A stretch of DNA of 64,000 nucleotides from Paramecium sonneborni (taxonomy: Eukaryota; Ciliophora; Oligohymenophorea; Peniculida; Parameciidae): assembly GCA_905182985.1 (NCBI GenBank), contig CAJJDN010000044.1:1-64000 (forward strand), read 5' to 3'. Position numbers and translations under genes: made by a program. Under the pieces are notes generated by a model that was not told where the DNA came from, made no database searches, and worked only from the letters and a program-made list of their open reading frames with translations. Numbering within the stretch: the first letter of the stretch is position 1; each line of letters opens with the position of its first letter. Positions 52,816 to 63,733 of this stretch are shown one piece after another.

Positions 52816-53238
52816 CATAACATACCCCAAGCATTTTATCCTTTTTTGTTTAAAATGTGAGTACTTCCTCCGGCTTCCATTAACATATCTGCAATCTTGT
52901 AATGACCATATGCCAAGGCTAAATGAACTGCTGTATTGCCATCATCCTTCTTTAGTAATACCATACATTTTTTATATTGATATCTGCACCTCTCTTTATT
53001 AACTCATGAACAATTTCAATGCATCCACATTAAGCTGCTATAATAAGAAAAGTATTTCCATTTTAAAAAGTAGTATCTAATTTCATTTCTGGAATCAACT
53101 ATATATTATCAATAAACTATTATTAATCTTAATTAATAAATTTACTTCTGTATAATTATGATCATATATAGATAATTTAATTTATTAAATTTAATCTAAT
53201 TTTTATCTTCTTGAAGATTCCCTAATGTGAGTTCTCAT
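52816..53238 (-). CDS. Small ankyrin-repeat protein
   Basis: Two to three ankyrin units are visible: NGNTFLIIAAQCGCIEIVHE, LIKRGADINIKN, DDGNTAVHLALAYGHYKIAD and MLMEAGGSTHILN. Two introns are needed, 29 nt (about 53109-53137) and an unusually short 20 nt (about 52964-52983). I chose ATG 53238-53236 (MRTHIRESSRRQK) because upstream ATGs overlap the stop of the next gene. The stop is TGA 52818-52816, and the protein is about 124 aa. Ankyrin repeats mediate protein binding; the partner is unknown. Confidence 0.8.
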
Positions 53239-53249
53239 TCTTAATGAAT

Positions 53250-53939
53250 TCATATACATACTTAAACAATTCTTATATTATGTAAATTCTATACCATATT
53301 ACCACCTCTAAGGTGAAAATTACATTACTCATTTATATCTTATTAAGAATCCTCATTCCGACTATATAATTTTCGACCTGAGAATATTTAATCCTATATT
53401 TATGGTTATAATATTTATTGCTACTATGTCTATATTTATTGAGTCTTTTAAACCTAACCAGATTATGGAGTCTCTTCATTTTATGAAGAATGGAATGAAG
53501 AACTCATATCTTACTAAGAACTATTTAAATCAATATGTTTTGAACTCATCACTCTAAATACAGATTATTAAGATGTTTATGTAGGCTTAGTTATTAAAAC
53601 AGTAGATGTTTATGTAAAAAAATTTGAATTTTATTGATTTGACTATTGCAATGTATTTGATAGCTCTCCAGATTACATAGCTCTTCTATTCCATTATTAT
53701 TATGGTAAATTAACTTAAAGAGAATCTTATTTAGTAAGATATCTTTAAGATTATTATTTACTCTTTACTATCGTTTAAGGTTTTTTATTAAATGAGTCTT
53801 TTACTGATTCTTTTTGAACAAATTTATTTTAGTTTTTAACTTAAACTACTTATTATGGAATGTGATAAGATTATTATTAATCCTATTTTTCTAATATTGG
53901 AACTTAGAATACTGGATCTTAATGTTCAACATCAATCAT
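53250..53939 (-). CDS. Glutamine/serine/asparagine-rich, probably disordered protein
   Basis: This is a single-exon 229-codon frame from ATG 53939-53937 (MIDVEHQDPVFQVPILEKQ) to TGA 53252-53250. It is dominated by Q, S, N, K and T (for example LSNTLQQSNQQNS) with few hydrophobics and no known domain. It lies 49 bp below the upstream gene's stop and 11 bp above the ankyrin gene's start, all on the same strand. The plus strand is also largely open here but contains in-frame TGAs. Confidence 0.7.
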
Positions 53940-53988
53940 TCTAGTTTAATTGTTATACCTTCCAATTAGAATTTAAGAATATCTCATC

Positions 53989-56211
53989 TCAATTGCTGAA
54001 AGTATCATTGAATGTAGTTTTGGGTTTTTCTAATATTTTCTCAGTTCTTTTAAAACAATTTAAAGTTTATCCTCTATTAAATCCATTTTAAATTCTTCAC
54101 AAAATTTAACATGATATGTTAACAACTTATTTTTTGTAGAAGGTTCTAATATATTTATGATTGGTTAAATAAATAATGGTATTTGAAAGGCTTTGCGAAT
54201 TTTCTTTATTAAAACTAATGTTCCAGTTGATAATTCTATAATTTTATTTAGATTTACATTTTTAATCTGTATGTTAATCATTGAAAAATTAAGCTTAGTT
54301 TTACTATTAATTTGAAATTTCTAAAAGAGTTTTTTATCTTTTAGAAATCTTTTTCTTTTTATCTAATGGTTCTAGCTATAATTAATAATAATTATTACTA
54401 TTTGAATATAAAGGACTTTCTAAATATTTATCTAAAGAAACTTCTTAATCTGAATCTTCACTTGAATCTGTGCCATCTTAAGATGTTTCATCATTATAAT
54501 CAAAAATAAATCTTTCAGATTCTATTTAATATTTTGATAATTTAATTCCTAAAAATTAAATTTTATCTGTTATAGATTCATTAGTAATCTTTCTTTATCT
54601 TATTCCTTATTCTGTAGTTGACATCATTGTATAAGCATTTGTCATTATAGTATTATTAGTAGGTTAGGCAAATTTAGGTCTAAAATTTTATTCTATTTCT
54701 TCTAAATTTTGTTTTGTAAAATTAGATTTCTACATCAATTTATACAATTTATTTTAATAATAAACTCTGAAATATAAGCCAGGCTATAATAAAAATAATA
54801 AAAAAAAAAATTACTTTATTAAATTCGTTTTTTTATTCAAATTTTAGAACTTCTTCCTATGTTACTCCTTATTAAACAGATAATCTGGATAATCTTTTTG
54901 TTCTTAAATTAATAAAAGAAGAATTGTAATCTAATTTTTTAGTAGATGCAAGTTAAATCTAATTTGTAGATGGTTGTAAAGATAAAGGAACAATTTTTGG
55001 AGTTAATTTTGGTGAAAATTGTTAAAGTTATGATAAATCTTCGATTAAGATGTTATTTTATTAATATATATATTTTGGTTTATTGAATTAATAGACTGTT
55101 TTATCTTCATTTTCAAAAGTTACAGTTAAATTAATTTAAACTCTTTAAAATTCTTTATTATCATGTAATAGTTATTTTTCTACTCCTTCTTATTATTCAA
55201 TTTTAGATTATTTCTTATCAGAAATTCCATGTAAAAAGTTAGTTTATAAATTTTAAATAATGCTAATAGCAGATTTTCTTGAGGATTTTGGAAGTAAAGA
55301 AAAAGATTCAGTTTAAATTAAATTTCTAGAATTTGTACTATGAATTAAATTAATTTTCCTTTAGAATGCTTAAGAAGAGATAGTAAATTATTCAACATTA
55401 GCAAAGCGTGATTATCTGGTAATTAGTCTGTTATAGATACAAAGATTTCTGTAATCATTTTTTTTCATGGTAATAATTTTGGAACCTAATACTTAATTTC
55501 CTGGTTCAAATTTGTTTTGGATGGTTTTTCTCTCATTTTGATGAAATGTATTAAATTCATGAGATATTAGAAGAGTAAAAATAGACTAATTATATAAAAT
55601 AATACTTTCCTAGGAGGAGAGCGAAAGGATTTTTAGACTGCTTGTTTAAAACGCGATTTGAGAGATAATTTGCTGGATGATAGTTATTCTTCTTAATTGT
55701 TGGAAATAATAGAAGTTTGAAGTAAATTATTGGATTTATTCAAACTCATTTACTTATCTTCAATACTTTTTTCCCCATTACTTCTTCCTTCATCATTATG
55801 TTCTTCAATAGCAGCTGTTGGTTCTGTCATTATGTTGATATAAGGCATTCTATTAACTTATATTTTAGGTTCAGGTGAAAGTTTAGGAAACATGGAAATG
55901 TTAATTTAAGGATGTTTTTTTGAAATGTATAAATAAGGTGTATTAGAGTGTTCTGAAACATATTTAACTCTTTCTATAGTTCTCTTTTCAGATTTTCTAT
56001 CTTCATGTAAAGTAACAATCTTTGATCTTGGAGATACAAGTTCTTTTTTCTTTGACTTATTTTGTGATATATAACTCAACTTAGTAGGTATTGATTAAGT
56101 TGATCTGACTGATTAATTTTGAGATAGGAAGCTAGTTAAAATACTTGGATTTTCTTTTTGATTAAGAAAACTTCCATGAATTGACAACGATAATGGATTT
56201 GCATAATTCAT
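53989..56211 (-). CDS. Uncharacterised serine/lysine-rich protein
   Basis: The ATG 56211-56209 starts MNYANPLSLSIHGSFLNQ. The protein is about 680 aa and low in complexity: serine- and lysine-rich N-terminal third, several basic patches, then an acidic stretch (DSSEDSDQE). A better-conserved helical C-terminus contains IRKAFQIPLFIQPIINI and LLTYHVKFCEEFK before TGA 53991-53989. Introns include 31 nt at 54784-54814 and 22 nt near 54246-54267. No family was recognised. Its start lies 13 bp from the start of the divergent neighbour. Confidence 0.7.
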
Positions 56212-56224
56212 TTATAAAATTTAT
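56212..56224. promoter_or_regulatory. Thirteen-base divergent intergenic region
   Basis: This is an A/T-only spacer (ttataaaatttat, nearly self-complementary) between the start codons of two divergent genes. It is too short for two separate conventional promoters. Confidence 0.6.
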
Positions 56225-58070
56225 ATGCAACAACTAAAGTAAAAAATAAAGCCTCCCTTTTTATTAGATGGAGTATGTGCTGCAAAAAGAGGAAAAGTAC
56301 TTGATTACAAAGCAGAAAAGGATAGTCATTTAGAATAATACTTTTTTAATATGTAGATGAGATAACAAATGATTAAAATGAAACAAGATAGAATGAGTTA
56401 AAGAAATTTAATTCATTAACAATCAAAGTCCTTTGAATAAACTATTGTAAGGATGAATACATAAAGTTTAGCATCAATCAAATTAAATTTAACTATAAAA
56501 TTAACCCAGTTTGACACAACATTAGAGTGCTACTAAAGTATCAAACAAATTAAAAGTTCCTAAAGTATCAAGATCCTTATCTAAAGAACATTTTGTAACA
56601 TTTCTTGATTCTCTAATTACAACAGTATAGAATGTTTAGCAGTTAGTAATTACTTATTTTCCACCTGAAAAAATTGATAATCAAATTTCTAAATAACAAG
56701 ATCAATTAAGAAAAATAAGTTAGGCAACTGAAAAACTTAGTAAATAATTGCGTGAAAATTCATTACCAAATAAAAAAGAAGTTGAAAATATAAAAACATA
56801 AAAGAACTTTTCTAAATTACCTTAAATCAAGAAAGATGATCTTAATATAAATATTAGTAAATCAGATAGAGGAAGAGATTTAACATAAAAAACTAATATT
56901 TCTCCTAAATTAAATAATATAAATCTATCCAAAACTCTTGAAAAAAAAAATAAAATTGAATTACAAGAAACAAACCATCATAATTTTGGTTTTGAATAAT
57001 ATGAATCTGTCTAAAATAATACTACTAAAAAAACTATAACAGATAAACCTATAGATTAAATATAAAGTGAACGAGATCCAGATTCATAACATTAAAAATT
57101 ATTATAAATAAGATCTGGATAAACTACATAGTTACCATCTGTCAGAAGTTCATAATAAAAATCACTTTATTAATATAAAAAATATCATAAAGAAATTTAA
57201 TTAGCATTAACTAAACCAAAATAACACAAAAATTATAATATTAACTAATTAGTTTCATAATCTCCAGAATAATTTAAAAGTAAAAGTGTTGGCACTAGAG
57301 ATATTTTATAGAAAAGTTAATCTAAAAATTTAAAAAAATTAGATTTTTAAAAAATTACATCAATCAATATTTCTAAAGTTGAATAAAATAAATCTAAAAA
57401 AAATCTCAATTTTTAAAATGATTAAGCTAAAATATCAAATACACCACCTATTATTATAAAAATTACAGATTTTGACTAATAAATTATTGTTGAACCTCCT
57501 AAGAATTAAGTTTAATTAGAAGTAGTTGAAGATGTTGTTTAGAATTTTTCAAATAATTCTGAGCACTTTTTAATCGAATAAGATTAAGATCTGCCTAAAA
57601 CTTAAGATGAAGATAAATCTAAGTTAAATGGAACTGCATTTTTTAAATAAGTAGAGGAAGAGGAAAGAAAAGAATCAATTGGTAAGATGATAGAAAGCAA
57701 TGAAATATCACAATTTCATATTAATAAAGAGGATTCTAAAAAATAATTAAACAATGATTAAAAATAAAATGACAATATATTCATAACAATGATTCAAAAT
57801 TAAGTTATTGAAAATGATTTGAAAATGTTAAAATAATAATAAACCAATTATAATACATTGAATGAAAATGATGTACAAAAGGATAGCGAAGCATTAATAA
57901 AATTGGCAGAATCTTTAGATCCATTAAGTGATAATGATATTGTAAATCCACTTGAAAACAGTGATGATGAATTAAGATAAAATTAAGGAAGTTTACTCAT
58001 ATAAAATTTAATGCAAAATAGTTAATAAGTAATTGAAAACAAGAACTCAAACTTTGAATATGAATAATGA
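56225..58070 (+). CDS. Uncharacterised low-complexity (K/S/Q/N-rich) protein
   Basis: The start MQQLKQKIKPPFLLDGV is followed by a 25-nt intron (about 56448-56472) and a frame of some 580 codons to TGA 58068-58070. The first ~150 residues include HFVTFLDSLITTVQNVQQL and a helical QISKQQDQLRKISQATEK. The rest is charged and asparagine/serine-rich, with acidic C-terminal repeats (ESLDPLSDND). No enzyme motif was seen. Length and composition suggest a scaffold or regulatory protein. Confidence 0.72.
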
Positions 58071-58784
58071 TTTATTTATTGTATTTGTAATTAACTATTT
58101 AATTAAAAATGAGTCTTTTATCTTTAAAGGATTAAACAGTTTAATATTTTGCATAGTATGAAAAGTATAAGATATATGATTGTTGTGAAATAAGATGTAA
58201 AATAATCTTATAAAAGTGAAATTTGTTTGTATTCTTATATAATTGTATTTAATTTAAAAAATGACACATTCAAAATTTATTAGATATTCAAAATGATTTA
58301 TTCTTTTTATTAAATCTTCTAAATTTTCTTTAACTCATTTATTTATCAATGGAATCATATCTTTTATATTTTTAATAATTCTAACATCAAGAAAAATTAA
58401 TTTGATATCTAATAAATTTTATTGATAATTTCATCTTATTTTTTTAATCAAATTATCTATTTCGATTTGGTAATTTATGATGAAAATTTTTCATTTATAT
58501 TTTATCTAAATACATTAAAACTTTAGTCTATTAAGATATTTTTTAAATTATGAAAGTCAATAAACATCAACTTTTTCAATTTCTGTTATTGATTCAAGTT
58601 TATCAATATTTACAATTCCTAATTTATGTTAATGAGATGTTCAATTTCTCTTAAACAAAAACATGCTGAGAATTGAAATTGGATTAAAATAACAAATTAT
58701 CACAAGAATATCATAAAACTTAAACTGAAGTTAAACTAATAAGAGTGATGACCATTTTCATTTACAATTATCATTCCATAATTA
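58071..58784. other. AT-rich region with weak coding traces
   Basis: A 36-codon plus-strand frame (58109-58219, MSLLSLKDQTVQYF) follows the preceding stop. Minus-strand frames between about 58270 and 58760 show LRR-like fragments (CLREIEHLIN, LESITEIEKVDVY) and a basic end (RKFRRFNKKNKSF). These are interrupted by TGA and lack consistent introns. This may be a decayed gene; I could not build a model. Confidence 0.35.
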
Positions 58785-59178
58785 ATATATTTCGTTTGAT
58801 TAAATTAAAATGGGTTCAAGTTCCGGAATAGGACTCTAACCCACAACCAATTACATTGGTTTAAACTTGGAATGAAACTTAGCTAAAAAGCCGAGTTATT
58901 ACTTTCGTAATATTTCTTTTTGTTATTTTTGGTATTTTATATATAATTCTATTATTTCTAAAATTATGGGTTTAAAATAAATTATTTATTTTAGATTTTA
59001 CCAAACCCATAATTAAAAAATTTTTATCTACATTTAAATAGAGAAAATTTTTTCATATAAATTCACTTACCAAAATAAGTGTTATAAACTATCCAAGTTT
59101 AAACCAATATAATTGGTTGTGGGTTAGAGTCCTATTCCGGAACTTGAACCCATTTTAATTTAATCAAACGAAATATAT
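58785..59178. repeat. Foldback element: 86-bp inverted repeats around a 222-bp loop
   Basis: The left arm (58785-58870) and right arm (59093-59178) are reverse complements over 86 bp with one mismatch (C/T in ACCAATTAC/TATTGG). The loop contains a nested inverted pair (AATTATGGGTTT at 58962-58973 and AAACCCATAATT at 59003-59014). No open frame for a transposase fits in it. The arms are more GC-rich than the surroundings. This looks like a MITE-type or foldback element, or a DNA segment normally removed during macronuclear development. Confidence 0.8.
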
Positions 59179-59283
59179 ATATTTATACAATACTTCAAAA
59201 GAAATTATAGATTAAATAATAATAGGGCATTAGTGATAAAAGATTTATTTTTCAGAAATCAACTATTATATTTAACAAAGAAT

Positions 59284-59945
59284 ATGATAAAATATATTAA
59301 AATTGACAAACTTTTGGAAAAAAAAATAATTATATAACTTTTAGAATTTAATAAAATAAATGCTATCTTAGTAAAGTTTGTAATTGAATTGAAGGATTAA
59401 GCATATCTAATTAATAGAGAAAGAGAATTCAAATCTTAATATTTTACTCTAACTGTTACTACTTATTGATTGAGTAGAGAAAATAGTGTTTGAGAATTAT
59501 GGAAATGGTTAATTTACTCTTGAAATAGAAGGTTAACTAAATGAATAAGTTGGATCTTGTGAATAATTTTAGAAAATGTTATTTCCATTGATGATAACTA
59601 AATGCTATTTTTGTTTCAATAAATGATTAAAAAAATTTAGGTTACAAATACTAGACCACATATCAGAGGATTTAAAATGTAAAAAAACATAAAGCTGGAA
59701 ATCAAGTTTCTTATAGAGGAAGCATCAATATAATGAAAATAATAACAGGTTTACATTAAGTTCTTATTCGAATAGTTCATTATGTAAACTATTTTATATT
59801 CTCCTTAGAATAACAAAAAAATATGATTAATCAGAATTAGTTTTAAATATTAAGATCATGCTTTTATGAAATGATTAGTTCTCATTATAAATAAAGGAAG
59901 TAATTAAAAAAAAAATAAAATATTTTTGGTTAAAAACATTTTTGA
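59284..59945 (+). CDS. Uncharacterised protein (copy 1 of exact duplication)
   Basis: The ATG at 59284 (MIKYIKIDKLLEKKIIIQLLE) starts a frame that needs a 25-nt and a 28-nt intron and ends at TGA 59943-59945, about 200 aa. Visible stretches are DQAYLINREREFKSQYFTL, NGQFTLEIEGQLNEQVG and a helical, basic C-terminal half. No family was recognised. An identical copy sits at 60405-61066 because of the duplication, so only one real locus is likely. Confidence 0.6.
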
Positions 59946-59997
59946 ACTTAATATAATCTATAATATTAAAATATTTATCAAATATATAAGGCGGGAA

Positions 59998-60384
59998 ATG
60001 GAAAAATTATTGAAAATGCTTAATTATGCCAATATTCATTTTAGAAAAGATGGATTGAAAAGGTTCAAAGAATTGCATGGATAATATATTGACAAATCTC
60101 TTCCTTAATAATTTGTTTATTTTGCTAAGGAATTAAATTATGAATTTCTTGAGAAAGAAGAAGTAGAAAAAATAACTGAGATGATACAATAAGGAAGATA
60201 ATAAAATTCTTATAATTAAGTTGCAATATTATAGGATAGAATAAAGAAATCAATAATAATTTTAGATTATTTTGAATTAGATAGATTTACAATTTAATGC
60301 ACTCCTTAAGATAAATAAAATATGCAATTAAATAGATTAGCACACATTACAAAATTGCTAAAATAAGATTCTCGTTATGTTTTT
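59998..60384 (+). pseudogene. Truncated POLE2 5' end at N junction
   Basis: The first ~129 codons of the POLE2 gene (start MEKLLKMLNYANIHF) are cut off at the N. The sequence is identical to 61119-61505, so this is an assembly duplicate. Confidence 0.75.
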
Positions 60385-60385
60385 N
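60385..60385. other. Single-N assembly junction
   Basis: This N sits exactly between two identical 1,120 bp blocks. Confidence 0.9.
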
Positions 60386-61505
60386 ATTATATTTAACAAA
60401 GAATATGATAAAATATATTAAAATTGACAAACTTTTGGAAAAAAAAATAATTATATAACTTTTAGAATTTAATAAAATAAATGCTATCTTAGTAAAGTTT
60501 GTAATTGAATTGAAGGATTAAGCATATCTAATTAATAGAGAAAGAGAATTCAAATCTTAATATTTTACTCTAACTGTTACTACTTATTGATTGAGTAGAG
60601 AAAATAGTGTTTGAGAATTATGGAAATGGTTAATTTACTCTTGAAATAGAAGGTTAACTAAATGAATAAGTTGGATCTTGTGAATAATTTTAGAAAATGT
60701 TATTTCCATTGATGATAACTAAATGCTATTTTTGTTTCAATAAATGATTAAAAAAATTTAGGTTACAAATACTAGACCACATATCAGAGGATTTAAAATG
60801 TAAAAAAACATAAAGCTGGAAATCAAGTTTCTTATAGAGGAAGCATCAATATAATGAAAATAATAACAGGTTTACATTAAGTTCTTATTCGAATAGTTCA
60901 TTATGTAAACTATTTTATATTCTCCTTAGAATAACAAAAAAATATGATTAATCAGAATTAGTTTTAAATATTAAGATCATGCTTTTATGAAATGATTAGT
61001 TCTCATTATAAATAAAGGAAGTAATTAAAAAAAAAATAAAATATTTTTGGTTAAAAACATTTTTGAACTTAATATAATCTATAATATTAAAATATTTATC
61101 AAATATATAAGGCGGGAAATGGAAAAATTATTGAAAATGCTTAATTATGCCAATATTCATTTTAGAAAAGATGGATTGAAAAGGTTCAAAGAATTGCATG
61201 GATAATATATTGACAAATCTCTTCCTTAATAATTTGTTTATTTTGCTAAGGAATTAAATTATGAATTTCTTGAGAAAGAAGAAGTAGAAAAAATAACTGA
61301 GATGATACAATAAGGAAGATAATAAAATTCTTATAATTAAGTTGCAATATTATAGGATAGAATAAAGAAATCAATAATAATTTTAGATTATTTTGAATTA
61401 GATAGATTTACAATTTAATGCACTCCTTAAGATAAATAAAATATGCAATTAAATAGATTAGCACACATTACAAAATTGCTAAAATAAGATTCTCGTTATG
61501 TTTTT
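60386..61505. repeat. Exact 1,120 bp direct duplication, copy 2 (right of N)
   Basis: This is the partner of 59265-60384. Here the POLE2 frame continues past the block into unique sequence. Confidence 0.85.
60405..61066 (+). CDS. Uncharacterised protein (copy 2 of exact duplication)
   Basis: This is identical to the gene at 59284-59945, with the same introns and stop. It lies 52 bp upstream of the complete POLE2 gene on the same strand. Of the two copies, one is probably artefactual. Confidence 0.6.
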
Positions 61506-62755
61506 GGTTATTAAGGCAACGATGAAATTTCAATAAGTTCAATAGGCACAGCAAATGGTGCAACAGATAAGATTTATTATATATTGGGGTATATAAAATA
61601 ATATAAGAATAGAATACTGATATAATTTGGAAATAGTTATTATTTAAGTGATGGTTATGACAAAATTAAAATAAATTTTCAGAGCGCTTAAAATAAAAGT
61701 TTTTTTAAAAATGAAAATCCAAACTAAGTAGATATAGGTTTAGTTAATTTGGGAAGTATTTTGATGATGGTAGGAGAATGGAATGATCATCATGGATATT
61801 TTTAAGTTAGTAATTATACTATTCCATTTGTATATATTAATTTATTAATTTTAAGTTTAATGTGAAAAAGAAAATTAAATAGCAAATTTAAAATTCAGAT
61901 TTAAGAGAGATTTTGTAATTGGACACATTTGGAGTCTACAAGAAAATTTTAGAGTTTAGTTCTGAGTTAGAATATCAAAAAATTGAGAGATAGAAAAGCA
62001 TAAATATATTTTATTAAGATGATTACGATAAAATATGGATTCTATCAAATTTTAGTTTAGAAAACTTAATAACAATTCAAAATTTTGAGATTTTACTTAA
62101 AAAAGTTATTGACTATAACATAGCTCCTCCTGGGGCAATATTTTTTGTTGGATAATTTTCTAGTTAACAAATACCAAATCAGGAATAACTTTATGGAAAT
62201 GAATTAGTTAAAATTATCAAGCAATTTTAATAATTTTTAGAAAAAACTTTATTACTATTTATTCCTTCATATAATGATTTTCCTTTAGCATATTCAATGC
62301 CAAAAACACCAATAAATTTATCATTATATATGAAGGAACCTACTTTAATGATGCATAGTTTAAGTAATCCTTGTCATTTGTCAATAAAAGGATATAAAAT
62401 AGTAATAACAAGAAATGATATTTCAAAAGAAATTAGAAGAAATCATATTGAACCATTATAGGCTGGACATGATCATCTTAGTGAAACTATATTATCTTAA
62501 CAATATTTGGGAACATTTTAAAGTAATTAAGTATGTTATAAATGGAATTATGATTCTGCAATGTTACTTGATCCAAGTGTTGATTTAGTTGTATTATGTG
62601 ATTTAACTGTCGATTAATTCAAATATCAAACTATAATAAATGATACTACAGTATTGAATCCTGGTAATTTCTAAAAGTAAGATTTTGCCATTATAAGATT
62701 TAACAATAAAAAATAAACAATGTATTGTGATACCTCTAATTTTAATTAGAATTGA
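61119..62755 (+). CDS. POLE2: DNA polymerase epsilon subunit 2 (DPB2/POLE2)
   Basis: This is the non-catalytic B subunit of the leading-strand polymerase, needed for CMG helicase assembly. A 26-nt intron near 61830 gives about 535 aa. The inactive phosphodiesterase-like C-terminal domain is well conserved in order: SNPCHLSIKGYKIVITRNDI (family NPCRIQ...), HLSETILSQQYLGTF (family HFVKTILSQGHL), YKWNYDSAMLLDPSVDLVVL (family YWAYDYALRLYPVPDLLVI) and VLNPGNFQKQDFA (family NPGSF). Metal-ligand residues of true phosphoesterases are absent, as usual for B subunits. The start is MEKLLKMLNYAN and the stop TGA 62753-62755. Confidence 0.85.
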
Positions 62756-62805
62756 GTTTCTTATTTATATTTCAAAAATCCCTCCAATATTATTATTTTA
62801 TTTTT

Positions 62806-63559
62806 ATGAAATCGAAACAATATACTCTAATATCTATTGAAGGTAATATAGGTTCAGGTAAAAGTACTTTACTCAGATTGATGTAATAAAAATATCCAGA
62901 TGTAAATATATATTTAATAATTATTAGTTACGATTTATCCCAGAACCAGTTAATGAATGGTAAACAATTAATGGAGATCCAAATTTGAATTTGTTAGGTT
63001 CTTTTTATGAAGAGCCATCAAGATGGGCTTATACAATGCAAGTTTATGCATTTTACAGTAGACTTAAGCATTGGAAAGAGGTTTTATCTGATCCATTAAA
63101 TCCTGAAGATAGAAATCTCATTCTAAGTGAAAGAAGTATAGAGGCTGATAAAGAAATATTTGCAGTTAATGGACATAAAAATGGGATGATAAATAATCTA
63201 GAATTTGCTTTATATGAGAAATTTTATGATTGGCTATGTGATGAGGTGTTTGGAAAAAAAATTAAAAAGCAAATGATCATATATCTACAAGTAGATCCAG
63301 ATGTATGCTATTAAAGAATGCAAAAGAGAGCAAGAGATGAAGAAAAAGTATTACCGCCATTTTTATTATTTTAAAGAATACCATTTCCAAAGAATATCTG
63401 ACATAAATACATAATAGACATGAAGAATGGCTATTAAGGGAAACTCATTAAAATACATCTATTCTAGTATTAAATGGGGATAAAGAGTTTGAAGGTGATC
63501 TCATACAATAAAATAAAATGTTTAACACTATCGATTCATTTTTATAAGAATTATTTTGA
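62806..63559 (+). CDS. Deoxynucleoside kinase (dCK/dGK/TK2 family)
   Basis: The enzyme phosphorylates deoxynucleosides in the salvage pathway. The start MKSKQYTLISIEGNIGSGKS holds the P-loop. EPVNEW and the base-binding SRWAYTMQVYAF segment follow, then the catalytic ERSIEADKEIF (ERS motif) and the lid RMQKRARDEEK with the ATP-binding arginines. Introns of 26 nt (about 62904-62929) and 29 nt (about 63348-63376) are needed, and the protein is about 232 aa. All key residues are present. Which bases it prefers cannot be told from the sequence. The stop is TGA 63557-63559. Confidence 0.92.
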
Positions 63560-63733
63560 TTCTAATTAATTTATATATGTATTTTTTATTATAATTATAT
63601 TATTATATAATTAATATTTATCTAAATATCTAAACAAAAGTTTTTAGAATATAATCATTATTGACTTATAAATTGTTCTGTTAAACTTTAAGCAAGATTT
63701 AATCCACTTACTATGTTAATCGAAAAAAATGTT

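Larger units (their letters stand above)
59265..60384. repeat. Exact 1,120 bp direct duplication, copy 1 (left of N at 60385)
   Basis: This block is identical, as far as I can see, to 60386-61505 and separated from it by one N. It contains one whole unknown gene and the first ~129 codons of POLE2. It is probably an unmerged contig overlap. Confidence 0.85.

Noticed and set aside
53277..53817. Protein-like plus-strand frames opposite the Q/S-rich gene
   Set aside because: The best plus frame contains in-frame TGAs and no splice pair repairs them. The minus strand gives one clean 229-codon frame with a start and tight spacing to both neighbours.
58801..58860. tRNA-like B box (GGGTTCAAGTTCC) in the foldback arm
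   Set aside because: The invariant C at the end of the T loop is T here, there is no matching A box or acceptor stem at the right distance, and the segment is fully explained as an inverted-repeat arm.
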